A DNA stretch of 18,216 nucleotides from contig DATKIY010000259.1 in NCBI GenBank assembly GCA_035543875.1, positions 1 through 18,216 on the forward strand, given 5' to 3'. The notes under the pieces are model-generated. The model was given only the letters and a program-made list of their open reading frames with translations, was not told where the DNA came from and did no database searches. The stretch is from DATKIY01 sp035543875 (GTDB lineage Bacteria > Actinomycetota > Actinomycetes > JAHEKZ01). Numbering within the stretch: position 1 is the first letter of the stretch; each line of letters starts with the position of its first letter. The position numbers and the translations under genes are program-made. Shown here one piece after another: positions 1 through 8,531 of the stretch.

Positions 1-1
1 C

Positions 2-628
2 AACGCCATCAACTTCATCGACGGTCTCGATGGCTTGGCAGCCGGGATCATCGGAATCGGTGCCCTTGCCTTCTTCGCCTTCTCCTACTTCATCACTGTG
101 GACAACGGCTATGACCGCGCGACTACGGCCGCGCTTGTGACGGTCGTGCTTGCAGGGATGTGTGCAGGTTTCCTCCCGCACAACTTCAATCCGGCTCGGA
201 TTTTCATGGGCGACTCCGGTTCCATGGTCGCTGGGCTCCTGTTGTCCGCCAGCGTTATCACGTTGGCAGGAAAACTGGACCCGGCCGCAGTCGGAGATCT
301 CACGTTGCTTCCGGCGTTGATGCCGCTCATCTTGCCGTTCGCCATTCTGGCGGTTCCGCTCGTCGACCTCTTACTTGCAGTGGTGCGACGTACTCGAGCG
401 CGGCGATCGCCGTTCGCGCCGGATAAGCAGCACCTTCATCACAGGTTGTTGGAGATTGGCCACAGTCAAAAACAGGCAGTCCTGGTGATGTACCTCTGGG
501 CAGCGGCGTTGGCCATCGGTTCAATCCTGGTGGTCTTCGAGGGCACCAAGACGGGGATTATCGTGGCGCTCGGGATAGCAGCTCTCGCGGCGTTGGCTAC
601 GCGCAAACCGCGCAAGGTCTCACGATGA
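2..628 (+). CDS. wecA: WecA/TagO-type undecaprenyl-phosphate GlcNAc-1-phosphate transferase, 3' part
   Basis: This is a polytopic membrane enzyme that moves GlcNAc-1-phosphate from UDP-GlcNAc to polyprenyl phosphate, the first lipid-linked step of cell-wall glycopolymer synthesis. Only the last 208 residues are visible; the reading frame is open to the left edge, so the gene begins outside the window. The fragment opens with NAINFIDGLDGLAAG, the Asp-rich motif of the MraY/WecA family. MGDSGS follows at about visible residue 69 and the HLHHR motif at 144-148, just before the last membrane segments. The HxHHR form and the FMGDSGS context favour WecA/TagO over MraY. The stop overlaps the next start by 4 bases (ATGA). 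In Mycobacterium tuberculosis the homologue (Rv1302) likewise sits just before the ATP synthase genes. The family call is firm; the exact sugar donor is inferred from the family. Confidence 0.9.
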   Translation, partial: NAINFIDGLDGLAAGIIGIGALAFFAFSYFITVDNGYDRATTAALVTVVLAGMCAGFLPHNFNPARIFMGDSGSMVAGLLLSASVITLAGKLDPAAVGDLTLLPALMPLILPFAILAVPLVDLLLAVVRRTRARRSPFAPDKQHLHHRLLEIGHSQKQAVLVMYLWAAALAIGSILVVFEGTKTGIIVALGIAALAALATRKPRKVSR

Positions 629-1095
629 GCGGGAGCAAGGGGCCAGTCGAGCCTCGCGCGCTGCCATACACACTTTTCCGGCGAGCTGCGGTGCCGGCGC
701 TCGCCGTCACCGCGGTCTGCGCGCTCGTCGGCGCTATCGCATCAGGCTGGTCGGGTTTCGCGGGCGCAGCGGTTGGGGCCGTCATCGTCGCCGTCTTCTA
801 CCTATCCGACCTAGCGATGCTTCGGTTGGCTGAGCGGCTGCCCGGCCAGGCGCTGATGCCCATCATGCTTGTTTGGTACCTGATCAAGATTGCCTTTCTT
901 GCCATTCTGATGGCGGACCTCTGGGATACCAGCGCGTTCAGTACGCGGGCGATGGCCATCACGGTCGTGGTCGCCGCGATCGCATGGACCATTGGCCTGG
1001 CGGTCTCGGCAGCTCGTACTCCAACTTTCGTTGTCGACCTGCCCCCGCGAGCGCAACCGCCTAGCTCCACGTCTTCTCTCACAAGGGATTCGTGA
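625..1095 (+). CDS. AtpI-like small membrane protein ahead of the ATP synthase operon
   Basis: A 156-residue integral membrane protein with about four hydrophobic segments (near residues 20-40, 43-65, 78-100 and 107-130) and a polar, Pro/Ser-rich tail. It starts inside the stop codon of the wecA-like gene (ATGA overlap), so the two are probably translationally coupled. An AAGG stretch lies about 8 bases before the ATG. Position and topology match the conserved membrane protein that lies between Rv1302 and atpB in mycobacteria (Rv1303), usually grouped with AtpI-type proteins. AtpI proteins are thought to help c-ring assembly or Mg2+ supply in some bacteria; nothing in this sequence proves that role here. 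The call rests on topology and context rather than on a catalytic motif. Confidence 0.7.
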   Translation: MSGSKGPVEPRALPYTLFRRAAVPALAVTAVCALVGAIASGWSGFAGAAVGAVIVAVFYLSDLAMLRLAERLPGQALMPIMLVWYLIKIAFLAILMADLWDTSAFSTRAMAITVVVAAIAWTIGLAVSAARTPTFVVDLPPRAQPPSSTSSLTRDS

Positions 1096-1130
1096 CCCCG
1101 GTCACACTGCTGCGAGCGACTGACCCGTGA

Positions 1131-1161
1131 TTGGTAGCCGGACTAACACCGCTGCTAGAGT
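1131..1161 (+). promoter_or_regulatory. Candidate promoter for the ATP synthase genes (leaderless type)
   Basis: TTGGTA (1131-1136) and TAGAGT (1156-1161) are separated by 19 bp. Seven bases after the -10-like box comes the ATG at 1169, so the transcript could begin at or next to the start codon. No good ribosome-binding site precedes that ATG, which fits a leaderless start as is common in actinobacteria. The -35 match and the 19-bp spacer are imperfect, so this remains a prediction. Confidence 0.3.
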
Positions 1162-1168
1162 TTCCGCG

Positions 1169-1459
1169 ATGGATCAGGGAAGTGGTTCAAAGTCCCAGTC
1201 ACTGTCTGCAATGCCCACCTCGAACGGCTCCCATATTGTCGGGTACCTGCCCGCAGGTGTGGTGGTGTGGGGAGGGATTGGGATTTTGCTCGACAGTTGG
1301 TTGGGTACCTCGTTCCTTACTCCCGCTGGACTCGTTCTTGGTTGGGTCCTTGGTTGCTATCTCACCTACATCAGGGTCGTGCGCACTCCGCGTAGTGACT
1401 CTGCTGACGCACAGACTGAAGTCCATGCTGGCATGGGGCGCGAAGGGAAGAGCTTGTGA
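1169..1459 (+). CDS. AtpZ/AtpI-type accessory subunit (two-TM F1Fo-associated protein)
   Basis: A 96-residue protein with a polar Ser-rich N-terminus, then two hydrophobic segments (about residues 27-43 and 49-65) joined by a short loop containing LLDSWLGTS, and a charged C-terminal tail. Two-helix proteins of this kind (AtpZ/AtpQ, 'F0F1-ATPase subunit' family) commonly precede atpB and are proposed to assist cation supply or Fo assembly. I chose ATG 1169 over the upstream in-frame GTG at 1127 because a TAGAGT -10-like box lies 7 bases before it and the GTG has no ribosome-binding site. The stop overlaps the atpB start (GTGA), so atpB is probably translated by coupling. The family call rests on topology and position. 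Confidence 0.65.
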   Translation: MDQGSGSKSQSLSAMPTSNGSHIVGYLPAGVVVWGGIGILLDSWLGTSFLTPAGLVLGWVLGCYLTYIRVVRTPRSDSADAQTEVHAGMGREGKSL

Positions 1460-2244
1460 GCGGGCTGATCGTCGCGGACGGCGGGTACGTCCCACCCGAC
1501 ACGTTCGATGTCTTTCCCCCTTCGATCTTTGACGGAATCCCATGGTTCGCCAAGGCGTCGCTGCTGGTAATGATCAGCGTTGCGATCGTGGCGGGCTTTT
1601 TCTTTCTTACGACGCGCAAGCGTGCACTCGTGCCTTCAAGAGCACAGTTCGCCAGTGAAGGGCTCTACAGCTTTGTTCGCGATGGCATCGGTCGCGATGT
1701 CATCGGGTCCAAGGACTTCAAGAGATTTGTGCCACTGCTTGTGGCGCTGTTTACGTTCATTCTTGTCAACAACCTGTTCGGCGTCCTGCCCTTCGTGAGC
1801 TTCCCGCCGATGGCGCACATCGCCTACCCGATGGTGCTCGCGCTCATCGTGCTCTTTGTCTACAACTACGTGGGAATTCGGCGCCACGGGCTCTGGCCAT
1901 ACTTTCGCGAGATCATGTTTATCCCTGGTGTGCCGAAGTTTGTCTACCCGATTCTGACGCCGATCGAACTGCTCACTGTCTTGTTCATTCGACCGTTCAC
2001 ACTCACGCTCCGGTTGTTCGCCAACATGTTCGCCGGGCACATGCTGCTTCTCGTGTTCGTGACTGGCGCCGAGTACCTGCTGATCGACGTCGCCAATCCA
2101 GCTCTTAAAGCCGCTGGGTTGATGACCGGAGTGGTCGCCGTCGTGATGACCCTGTTCGAACTCTTCGTTGAAATCTTCCAGGCATACATTTTCACCCTTC
2201 TGGCCGCCCTCTACATCGGTGGCGCAGTCAGCGAAGGGCACTAG
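1456..2244 (+). CDS. atpB: F1Fo ATP synthase subunit a
   Basis: Subunit a of the membrane Fo sector forms the two proton half-channels next to the c-ring. The 262-residue product has several membrane helices. It carries the family signature LTLRLFANMFAGHMLLL, in which Arg186 is the essential arginine that faces the c-ring carboxylate (Arg210 in E. coli). The last helices (FELFVEIFQAYIFTLLAALYIG) carry the usual Glu and Gln positions of the channel. The start is GTG within the stop of the preceding gene, with an AGGGAAG-type ribosome-binding site about 8 bases upstream. The long N-terminus with several Phe/Pro residues before the first helix is typical of actinobacterial subunit a. Identification is firm. 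Confidence 0.97.
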   Translation: MSGLIVADGGYVPPDTFDVFPPSIFDGIPWFAKASLLVMISVAIVAGFFFLTTRKRALVPSRAQFASEGLYSFVRDGIGRDVIGSKDFKRFVPLLVALFTFILVNNLFGVLPFVSFPPMAHIAYPMVLALIVLFVYNYVGIRRHGLWPYFREIMFIPGVPKFVYPILTPIELLTVLFIRPFTLTLRLFANMFAGHMLLLVFVTGAEYLLIDVANPALKAAGLMTGVVAVVMTLFELFVEIFQAYIFTLLAALYIGGAVSEGH

Positions 2245-2249
2245 ACCGA

Positions 2250-2268
2250 TGATGCCTTCGGGGCATCA
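2250..2268 (+). other. Hairpin between atpB and atpE
   Basis: TGATGCC (2250-2256) and GGCATCA (2262-2268) form a perfect 7-bp stem with a TTCGG loop. It begins 5 bases after the atpB stop and ends shortly before the AAAGGA ribosome-binding site of atpE (around 2276-2281). No T-run follows, so it does not look like a full terminator. It may protect or delimit the atpE message, whose product is needed in many more copies than subunit a. The function is inferred; the structure is read directly. Confidence 0.5.
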
Positions 2269-2287
2269 CGAATCGAAAGGAACCGCA

Positions 2288-2500
2288 ATGGACCTGTCAG
2301 GCAACCTCACCCCGGTCACCTTTGGCTTAGCCGCCATCGGCTCGGGTGTCGGCGCTGGTCTGATCTTCGCCGCGTTCATCACGGGCATCGCCCGCCAACC
2401 GGAAGCGCTGAACGTACTCCGCACCTGGGCCTTCACCGCGTTCGCGCTGGTTGAGGCGCTCGCACTCATCGGTCTGGTTGCTCCGTTCTTCTTGACCTAA
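2288..2500 (+). CDS. atpE: F1Fo ATP synthase subunit c
   Basis: The 70-residue proteolipid forms the rotating c-ring. It has two transmembrane helices around a polar loop with Arg36-Gln37-Pro38, the contact point for gamma and epsilon. Glu56 in the second helix (LVEALALIG) is the proton-carrying carboxylate. The first helix has the expected Gly-rich packing face (AAIGSGVGAG). The single acidic residue in helix 2, with no extra polar partners such as the Gln/Ser/Thr set of Na+ rings, suggests proton rather than sodium coupling. The ATG at 2288 has a good AAAGGA ribosome-binding site 6-7 bases upstream, unlike the weak sites of some neighbours, in keeping with high demand. It is shorter than the 81-residue mycobacterial protein. 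Confidence 0.97.
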   Translation: MDLSGNLTPVTFGLAAIGSGVGAGLIFAAFITGIARQPEALNVLRTWAFTAFALVEALALIGLVAPFFLT

Positions 2501-2512
2501 CTGACTGGACCG

Positions 2513-2541
2513 ACCGGATACCCAACCGGATGTTGACCGGA
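2513..2541 (+). repeat. Three ACCGGA repeats in the atpE-atpF gap
   Basis: ACCGGA occurs at 2513-2518, 2525-2530 and 2536-2541, a spacing of 12 and 11 bases, within the 63-base gap between atpE and atpF. The repeats are short and could be chance in this base composition, but the near-helical phasing is noted. No function is assigned. Confidence 0.5.
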
Positions 2542-2563
2542 ATACACGACGAGGACTGAACAC

Positions 2564-3100
2564 ATGCATGTGATGGCTGCGGAAGTGATGACCATCAACC
2601 CGCTGGTGCCTTCGATGGCTGAGATCGTCATCGCTTTGGTGTCGTTCGGGGTGTTGTACTACCTGGTCGCTAAGTTTGTCGTGCCCCGCTTCGAAGAGGT
2701 TTACAAGGAGCGGACGGACGCGATCGAGGGCGGCATGGCGCGCGCCGAAGTCGCGCAAGCCCAGGCCGCGGCAGCGCTCGAGCAGTACCAGGAGCAGCTG
2801 GCCGATGCTCGGGGCGAGGCTGCGCAGATTCGTGAGGAAGCGCGCGCGCAGGGTGCGGCGATTCTGGCCGAGATGCGTGAGCAGGCACAGGCGGAGTCAG
2901 CTCGACTTGTAGCAACCGCACAGACTCACATCGAAGCAGAGCGGGCAGCGGCGGTTTCCTCGCTGCACGCCGAGGTCGGCACGTTAGCCAGCCAGCTTGC
3001 CGAGAAGATCGTGGGTGAGAGTCTTGCCGACGACGACATTCAGCGCCGGGTCATTGACCGGTTCCTGGCCGATCTCGAAACGCAGAGCCAGGTTCGCTGA
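2564..3100 (+). CDS. atpF: F1Fo ATP synthase subunit b
   Basis: Subunit b is the peripheral stalk that ties Fo to the alpha3beta3 head through delta. The 178-residue product has one N-terminal membrane helix (about residues 19-40, ending in FVVPRF). A long Ala/Glu/Gln-rich helix follows (about 50-140), with the charge pattern of the b-subunit coiled coil, then a C-terminal segment (LASQLAEKIVGESL and onward) that binds delta. The ATG at 2564 has GAGG about 9 bases upstream; in-frame ATGs at 2573 and 2588 lack a better site. The stop overlaps the atpH start by one base (TGATG). Unlike mycobacteria, b is not fused to delta: there is a real stop and restart here. Confidence 0.95.
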   Translation: MHVMAAEVMTINPLVPSMAEIVIALVSFGVLYYLVAKFVVPRFEEVYKERTDAIEGGMARAEVAQAQAAAALEQYQEQLADARGEAAQIREEARAQGAAILAEMREQAQAESARLVATAQTHIEAERAAAVSSLHAEVGTLASQLAEKIVGESLADDDIQRRVIDRFLADLETQSQVR

Positions 3101-3915
3101 TGCAAGGTGCAAGCCGCGAGTCACTTGTCGCAGCCTCCGACCGACTTGATGCACTGCTGTCAGGTCAGTCGATCGACGCTGCTGCGTTGGGTGAGGAGCT
3201 GTTCACCGTTGTCGACTTGCTGGATCATCAGCCAGCACTGCGCGCATCGCTAACGGATCCGTCGCGCGATGGCGACGACAAAGCGACTTTGGTACGCGCC
3301 TTGCTCAACGGAAAGCTAAGTCCCCTCGTTGTTGAGTTCGTCGAAGGCACAGTCCGCTCCAGATGGGCGGCAACCCGTGACTTGGCTGACACCTTCGATC
3401 GTCTCGGCGCCGAAGCGATTCTCACCTCCGCTGGTCAGCATGACCGGTTGGACAGTTTGGAAGATGAGTTGTTCCGCTTCTCACGGTTGGTGACCGGCGA
3501 ACCTGCCCTTCGATCCGCACTCACTGATCGCGCGCTGCCTGGCGATCGGAAAGCCGATGTCGTGGGTGAGCTGCTGGCAGGAAAGACGGGTCCGGAAACG
3601 ATTCAGCTGGCTAAGCGCACGGTCACTCACCCGCGGGGACGGTCGTTCGAAGCTGCGCTTGCCTCACTAGTCGACCTTGCAGCAACCCGCCGACAGCGCA
3701 GGGTTGCCACCGTCACAGCGGCCGTGCCGCTCACCGAGGCACAGCGCGAGCAACTAAGCGGGTCGCTTGCCAGCCAGTTTGGCCAACAAGTTCACCTCAA
3801 CGTCGTCGTCGATCCCGACGTCATCGGCGGACTACGCATCTTGCTGGGAGACGAAGTCATCGACGGCACCCTGGCAACCCGACTTGACGAGGCGCGTCGG
3901 CGCATCGCTGGATAA
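3100..3915 (+). CDS. atpH: F1Fo ATP synthase subunit delta (long form with duplicated N-terminal domain)
   Basis: Delta (OSCP in mitochondria) caps the F1 head and joins it to subunit b. The product is 271 residues, about 90 longer than the E. coli type, as known for actinobacteria. The sequence shows an internal duplication: PALRASLTD with its following helix (residues 45-85) resembles PALRSALTD and its follow-on (135-175), both with the order GD-x-K-A, then a helix, then LLxGK. The C-terminal domain (about 195-271) has the conserved VDPDVIGGLRILLGDEVIDG stretch that contacts b. The start overlaps the atpF stop, so the two are coupled. Mycobacterial delta also has a duplicated domain but is fused to b; here it is free-standing. 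Confidence 0.95.
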   Translation: MQGASRESLVAASDRLDALLSGQSIDAAALGEELFTVVDLLDHQPALRASLTDPSRDGDDKATLVRALLNGKLSPLVVEFVEGTVRSRWAATRDLADTFDRLGAEAILTSAGQHDRLDSLEDELFRFSRLVTGEPALRSALTDRALPGDRKADVVGELLAGKTGPETIQLAKRTVTHPRGRSFEAALASLVDLAATRRQRRVATVTAAVPLTEAQREQLSGSLASQFGQQVHLNVVVDPDVIGGLRILLGDEVIDGTLATRLDEARRRIAG

Positions 3916-3928
3916 CTAACACCCAACT

Positions 3929-3962
3929 GAACCTCAACCGGAACCTCAACCGAAACCTCGAA
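3929..3962 (+). repeat. 12-bp tandem repeat in the atpH-atpA gap
   Basis: GAACCTCAACCG is present twice in perfect tandem (3929-3940 and 3941-3952), followed by a third, degenerate copy (AAACCTCGAA, 3953-3962). It starts 13 bases after the atpH stop. This looks like slippage-generated sequence; no known element is recognised. Confidence 0.8.
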
Positions 3963-3965
3963 TCA

Positions 3966-4013
3966 AGGCACTCACCGAGTGCCTGACCACATCAAGGAGA
4001 GCAGGCACTCACC
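3966..4013 (+). promoter_or_regulatory. atpA leader with two mutually exclusive hairpins around the ribosome-binding site
   Basis: The 11-mer AGGCACTCACC occurs twice, at 3966-3976 and 4003-4013, the second copy directly abutting the atpA ATG. Between them lies GAGTGCCT (3977-3984), the exact complement of AGGCACTC. It can therefore pair with either the upstream copy (3-base loop) or the downstream copy (18-base loop that holds the AAGGAG ribosome-binding site at 3994-3999). The downstream pairing would place a stem between that site and the start codon. Sequence and pairing are seen directly; a regulatory role is inferred. Confidence 0.45.
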
Positions 4014-5648
<1,635 letters not shown>

Positions 5649-5673
5649 CCTTCGAGGTCCGGGAGACATAGAC

Positions 5674-6597
5674 ATGGGTGCACAGCTTCGAGTCGTACGG
5701 CGGCGGATCAAGTCCGTTCATGCGACAAAGAAAATTACGCGTGCGATGGAGCTCATTGCGGCATCGCGCATCGTGAAGGCGCAACAACGACTCAACTCGA
5801 CGCTGCCCTACACCCTTGAGCTCAACCGAGCGATCACGGCGGCTGCATCCAACTCCTCAACCATCAGCGATCACCCTCTGACCTCTCCGGGGGTCACCAA
5901 GGAACGGGCCGCAATCTTGGTCGTTACGGCCGACCGCGGCTTGGCAGGTGCTTACTCGTCGAACGCGATTCGCGAAGCGCAGGCACTTTCTGCGCTGCTT
6001 GGCGACGAGGGCTATGAAGTCGTTCCCTACGTTGTGGGACGTAAGGGCGAGGCGTGGTTCAGGTTCCGTGGTCGGGCCGTCGCCCGCTCGTGGACGGGCA
6101 TCTCCGACCAACCAACTTATGAGGCTGCGTCAGAGATAGCCGACGCCATCCTCGAACGTTTCCTCCAGCCAACCAGCGAAGGCGGCGCTGACGAGATCCA
6201 CATCGTCTACACGCACTTCGTCAACATGGTGACCCAGCAGGTCCGGGTGCGGCGCATTCTTCCGCTTGAGGTGGTTGAGGAGAAGACGGAGCGCATCGAG
6301 GCAAAGCAGACCTTTGAACCGCTCTACGAGTTCGAGCCGTCTGCTGAAGCGGTACTCGATGCGTTGTTGCCTAAGTACGTCCGGACGATTGTGTACTCCG
6401 CACTACTGGAGTCAGCCGCAGCTGAGCATGCCGCGCGTCGTCGGGCCATGAAGGCAGCGACCGATAACGCAGATGAGCTTATTAAGTCTTTGACCCGCCA
6501 GGCCAATGCGGCCCGTCAGGCGGAAATTACCCAAGAAATCAGTGAGATCGTCGGTGGCGCAGACGCGCTGTCGTCCGCAACCGCGGGGAGTGAGTGA
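5674..6597 (+). CDS. atpG: F1Fo ATP synthase subunit gamma
   Basis: Gamma is the central rotor shaft that couples c-ring rotation to catalysis. The 307-residue product begins with the classic helix (LRVVRRRIKSVHATKKITRAMELIAASR) and ends with the antiparallel C-terminal helix (AAEHAARRRAMKAATDNA, then IKSLTRQANAARQAEITQEISEIVGGA). The central Rossmann-like domain includes VVTADRGLAGAYSSN near residues 84-97. I chose ATG 5674 because GGGAG lies 8 bases upstream and the helix starts at the expected place; the frame stays open further upstream but that extension overlaps atpA and has no family match. It lies 25 bases after the atpA stop, within the operon. Confidence 0.97.
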   Translation: MGAQLRVVRRRIKSVHATKKITRAMELIAASRIVKAQQRLNSTLPYTLELNRAITAAASNSSTISDHPLTSPGVTKERAAILVVTADRGLAGAYSSNAIREAQALSALLGDEGYEVVPYVVGRKGEAWFRFRGRAVARSWTGISDQPTYEAASEIADAILERFLQPTSEGGADEIHIVYTHFVNMVTQQVRVRRILPLEVVEEKTERIEAKQTFEPLYEFEPSAEAVLDALLPKYVRTIVYSALLESAAAEHAARRRAMKAATDNADELIKSLTRQANAARQAEITQEISEIVGGADALSSATAGSE

Positions 6598-6603
6598 GAG
6601 AGA

Positions 6604-8055
6604 ATGACAGCGACCACCGAAACTGCGAGCACTACCGGCGTCGGCCGAATCGCGCGTGTTACCGGGCCTGTCGTCGACGTGGAGTTCCCACCCGACGCTA
6701 TGCCTGCTATCTACAACGCACTGAAGGTCGACGTGACGTTCGGTTCGGGTAGCGAAGACGCCGAGACGCGTGAACTGACGCTTGAGGTCGAACAGCACCT
6801 TGGTGACAACATGATCCGAGCCATCTCGTTGCAACCAACCGATGGTGTGGTGCGCGGTGCGGAGGTACGCGACACTGGAGCCCCGATTTCGGTGCCCGTT
6901 GGCGACGTCACCAAGGGCCACGTCTGGAACACGCTGGGCGAGCCACTCGACGTGCCAGCATCCTCACTTGAGATCACCGAGCGCTGGCCCATTCACCGCC
7001 AGGCGCCACCGTTCGACCAGCTTGAGTCCAAGACCCAGATGTTCGAGACCGGCATCAAGGTCGTAGACCTCATGACGCCGTATGTGCTCGGCGGAAAGAT
7101 CGGACTCTTTGGTGGTGCCGGTGTCGGCAAAACCGTGCTGATCCAGGAAATGATCTACCGCGTCTCTGAGAACTTCGGTGGGGTTTCGGTGTTCGCTGGT
7201 GTCGGCGAGCGCACCCGTGAGGGAAACGACCTGTTCGGAGAGATGACCGAGTCAGGGGTCATCAACAAGACTGCGTTGGTCTTCGGACAGATGGACGAGC
7301 CGCCCGGCACTCGACTTCGCGTGGCGCTTTCGGCCCTGACGATGGCCGAGTACTTCCGCGACGTCCAAAAGCAGGATGTGTTGCTGTTCGTCGACAACAT
7401 CTTCCGATTCACCCAGGCTGGTTCTGAGGTCTCGACGTTGCTCGGTCGCATGCCGTCAGCTGTCGGCTACCAGCCGACACTGGCTGACGAGATGGGACAG
7501 CTGCAGGAGCGCATTACCTCAACGCGTGGTCACTCCATTACCTCGATGCAGGCCATCTACGTGCCCGCGGATGACATCACTGACCCTGCGCCGCACACGA
7601 CGTTCGCACACCTCGACGCAACGACTGTGTTGTCGCGCCCGATTTCTGAGCTCGGCATCTACCCGGCCGTGGACCCGCTCGACTCCACGTCGCGCATCCT
7701 CGACCCGACCTACATCGGCCAGGAGCACTACACAGTGGCGCGACGCGTCCAGCAGATTCTGCAGCGTTACAAGGACTTGCAGGACATCATCGCCATCCTC
7801 GGCATTGATGAGCTCTCCGAAGAAGACAAGATCCTCGTCGGCCGGGCACGCCGAATCCAGCGGTTCCTGTCGCAGAACATGTACGTGGCCGAGGCGTTCA
7901 CCGGGCAGCCCGGTTCGACCGTCCCATTGTCGGAGACGTTGACTTCGTTCAAGGCGATCGCTGACGGAGAGTTCGACCACATTCCCGAGCAGGCATTCTT
8001 CATGTGCGGTGGCGTGGAAGACGTCGAACGCAAGGCGGCCGAGCTCGCCAAGTGA
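6604..8055 (+). CDS. atpD: F1Fo ATP synthase subunit beta
   Basis: Beta carries the catalytic sites for ATP synthesis. The 483-residue product has the N-terminal barrel (GRIARVTGPVVDVEFP), the P-loop GGAGVGKT at 170-177, and the catalytic-glutamate stretch VFAGVGERTREGNDL. It also has the Walker B strand DVLLFVDNIFRFTQAGSEVS and the DELSEEDK motif in the C-terminal domain, the structural equivalent of the DELSEED lever that contacts gamma. Length and all motifs are normal, so the enzyme is predicted to be active. It begins only 6 bases after the atpG stop, with a purine-rich but weak ribosome-binding region (GAGTGAGAGAG), suggesting re-initiation from atpG. Confidence 0.98.
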   Translation: MTATTETASTTGVGRIARVTGPVVDVEFPPDAMPAIYNALKVDVTFGSGSEDAETRELTLEVEQHLGDNMIRAISLQPTDGVVRGAEVRDTGAPISVPVGDVTKGHVWNTLGEPLDVPASSLEITERWPIHRQAPPFDQLESKTQMFETGIKVVDLMTPYVLGGKIGLFGGAGVGKTVLIQEMIYRVSENFGGVSVFAGVGERTREGNDLFGEMTESGVINKTALVFGQMDEPPGTRLRVALSALTMAEYFRDVQKQDVLLFVDNIFRFTQAGSEVSTLLGRMPSAVGYQPTLADEMGQLQERITSTRGHSITSMQAIYVPADDITDPAPHTTFAHLDATTVLSRPISELGIYPAVDPLDSTSRILDPTYIGQEHYTVARRVQQILQRYKDLQDIIAILGIDELSEEDKILVGRARRIQRFLSQNMYVAEAFTGQPGSTVPLSETLTSFKAIADGEFDHIPEQAFFMCGGVEDVERKAAELAK

Positions 8056-8085
8056 GCTGGTCTGACATGTACCGAAGGAGTCGAC

Positions 8086-8481
8086 GTGGCTGAGTTGAAC
8101 GTTCAGCTGGTAGCTGCCGACCGAGCCATTTGGTCGGGAACCGCACGCTTAGTGATTGCTCGCACGCTCGATGGTGATCTCGGTGTCATGCCCGGCCACG
8201 CGTTGCTCATGGGTGAGCTTGCCGATGGCATCGTGGTTATTCGGACTGTCGATGGCCCTCCCGTCGTGGCGGCCGTCCACGGTGGGTTCATCTCCGTCGA
8301 TCACGACAACGTCTCGCTGTTGGCCGAGACTGCAGAGCTGTCTGACGAGATCGACGTGGAGCGTGCCCGCGAGGCACTTGCCCGTGCCGAACGTCAAAAC
8401 GGCGATGGGTCCGACGCTTTGCTCAGCGAGGCGCAACGTCGCGCGGAGACTCGGCTGCTGGCTTCGGAGTCGCACCTCTAG
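8086..8481 (+). CDS. atpC: F1Fo ATP synthase subunit epsilon
   Basis: Epsilon binds gamma and the c-ring and can brake ATP hydrolysis. The 131-residue product has the N-terminal beta-sandwich with the family pattern GDLGVMPGHALLMGEL near residues 30-45, and AVHGGFISVDHDNVSLLAE. A C-terminal helical hairpin rich in Ala/Arg/Glu (about 88-125) follows. The start is GTG at 8086 with a good AAGGAG site about 7 bases upstream. It is the last gene of the ATP synthase block. No clear terminator follows; a GC-rich short palindrome (TCCGGACCGGA) lies at 8531-8541. Confidence 0.95.
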   Translation: MAELNVQLVAADRAIWSGTARLVIARTLDGDLGVMPGHALLMGELADGIVVIRTVDGPPVVAAVHGGFISVDHDNVSLLAETAELSDEIDVERAREALARAERQNGDGSDALLSEAQRRAETRLLASESHL

Positions 8482-8502
8482 GGAACTACTGCTCATGCGA
8501 TC

Positions 8503-8531
8503 TTGACGCTGCTGGTGATCGGGCCTAGCGT
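8503..8531 (+). promoter_or_regulatory. Candidate promoter of the SARP-type regulator gene
   Basis: TTGACG (8503-8508) and TAGCGT (8526-8531) are separated by 17 bp, a near-consensus housekeeping promoter placed 21 bases after the atpC stop. Transcription would start near 8538, giving about a 50-base leader before the ATG at 8589, which has a strong GGAGG site. This suggests the regulator has its own transcript rather than depending only on atp read-through. Confidence 0.45.

Noticed and set aside
1636..2241. Minus-strand open frame opposite atpB (201 codons)
   Set aside because: Its composition (very His/Asp/Glu/Arg-rich) is what the reverse of a hydrophobic membrane gene gives, and it has no domain or start site support.
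2564..3915. A b-delta fusion as in mycobacteria
   Set aside because: atpF ends with TGA at 3098-3100 and atpH restarts at ATG 3100 in a different frame. Both proteins are complete, so this is coupling rather than fusion or a frameshift.
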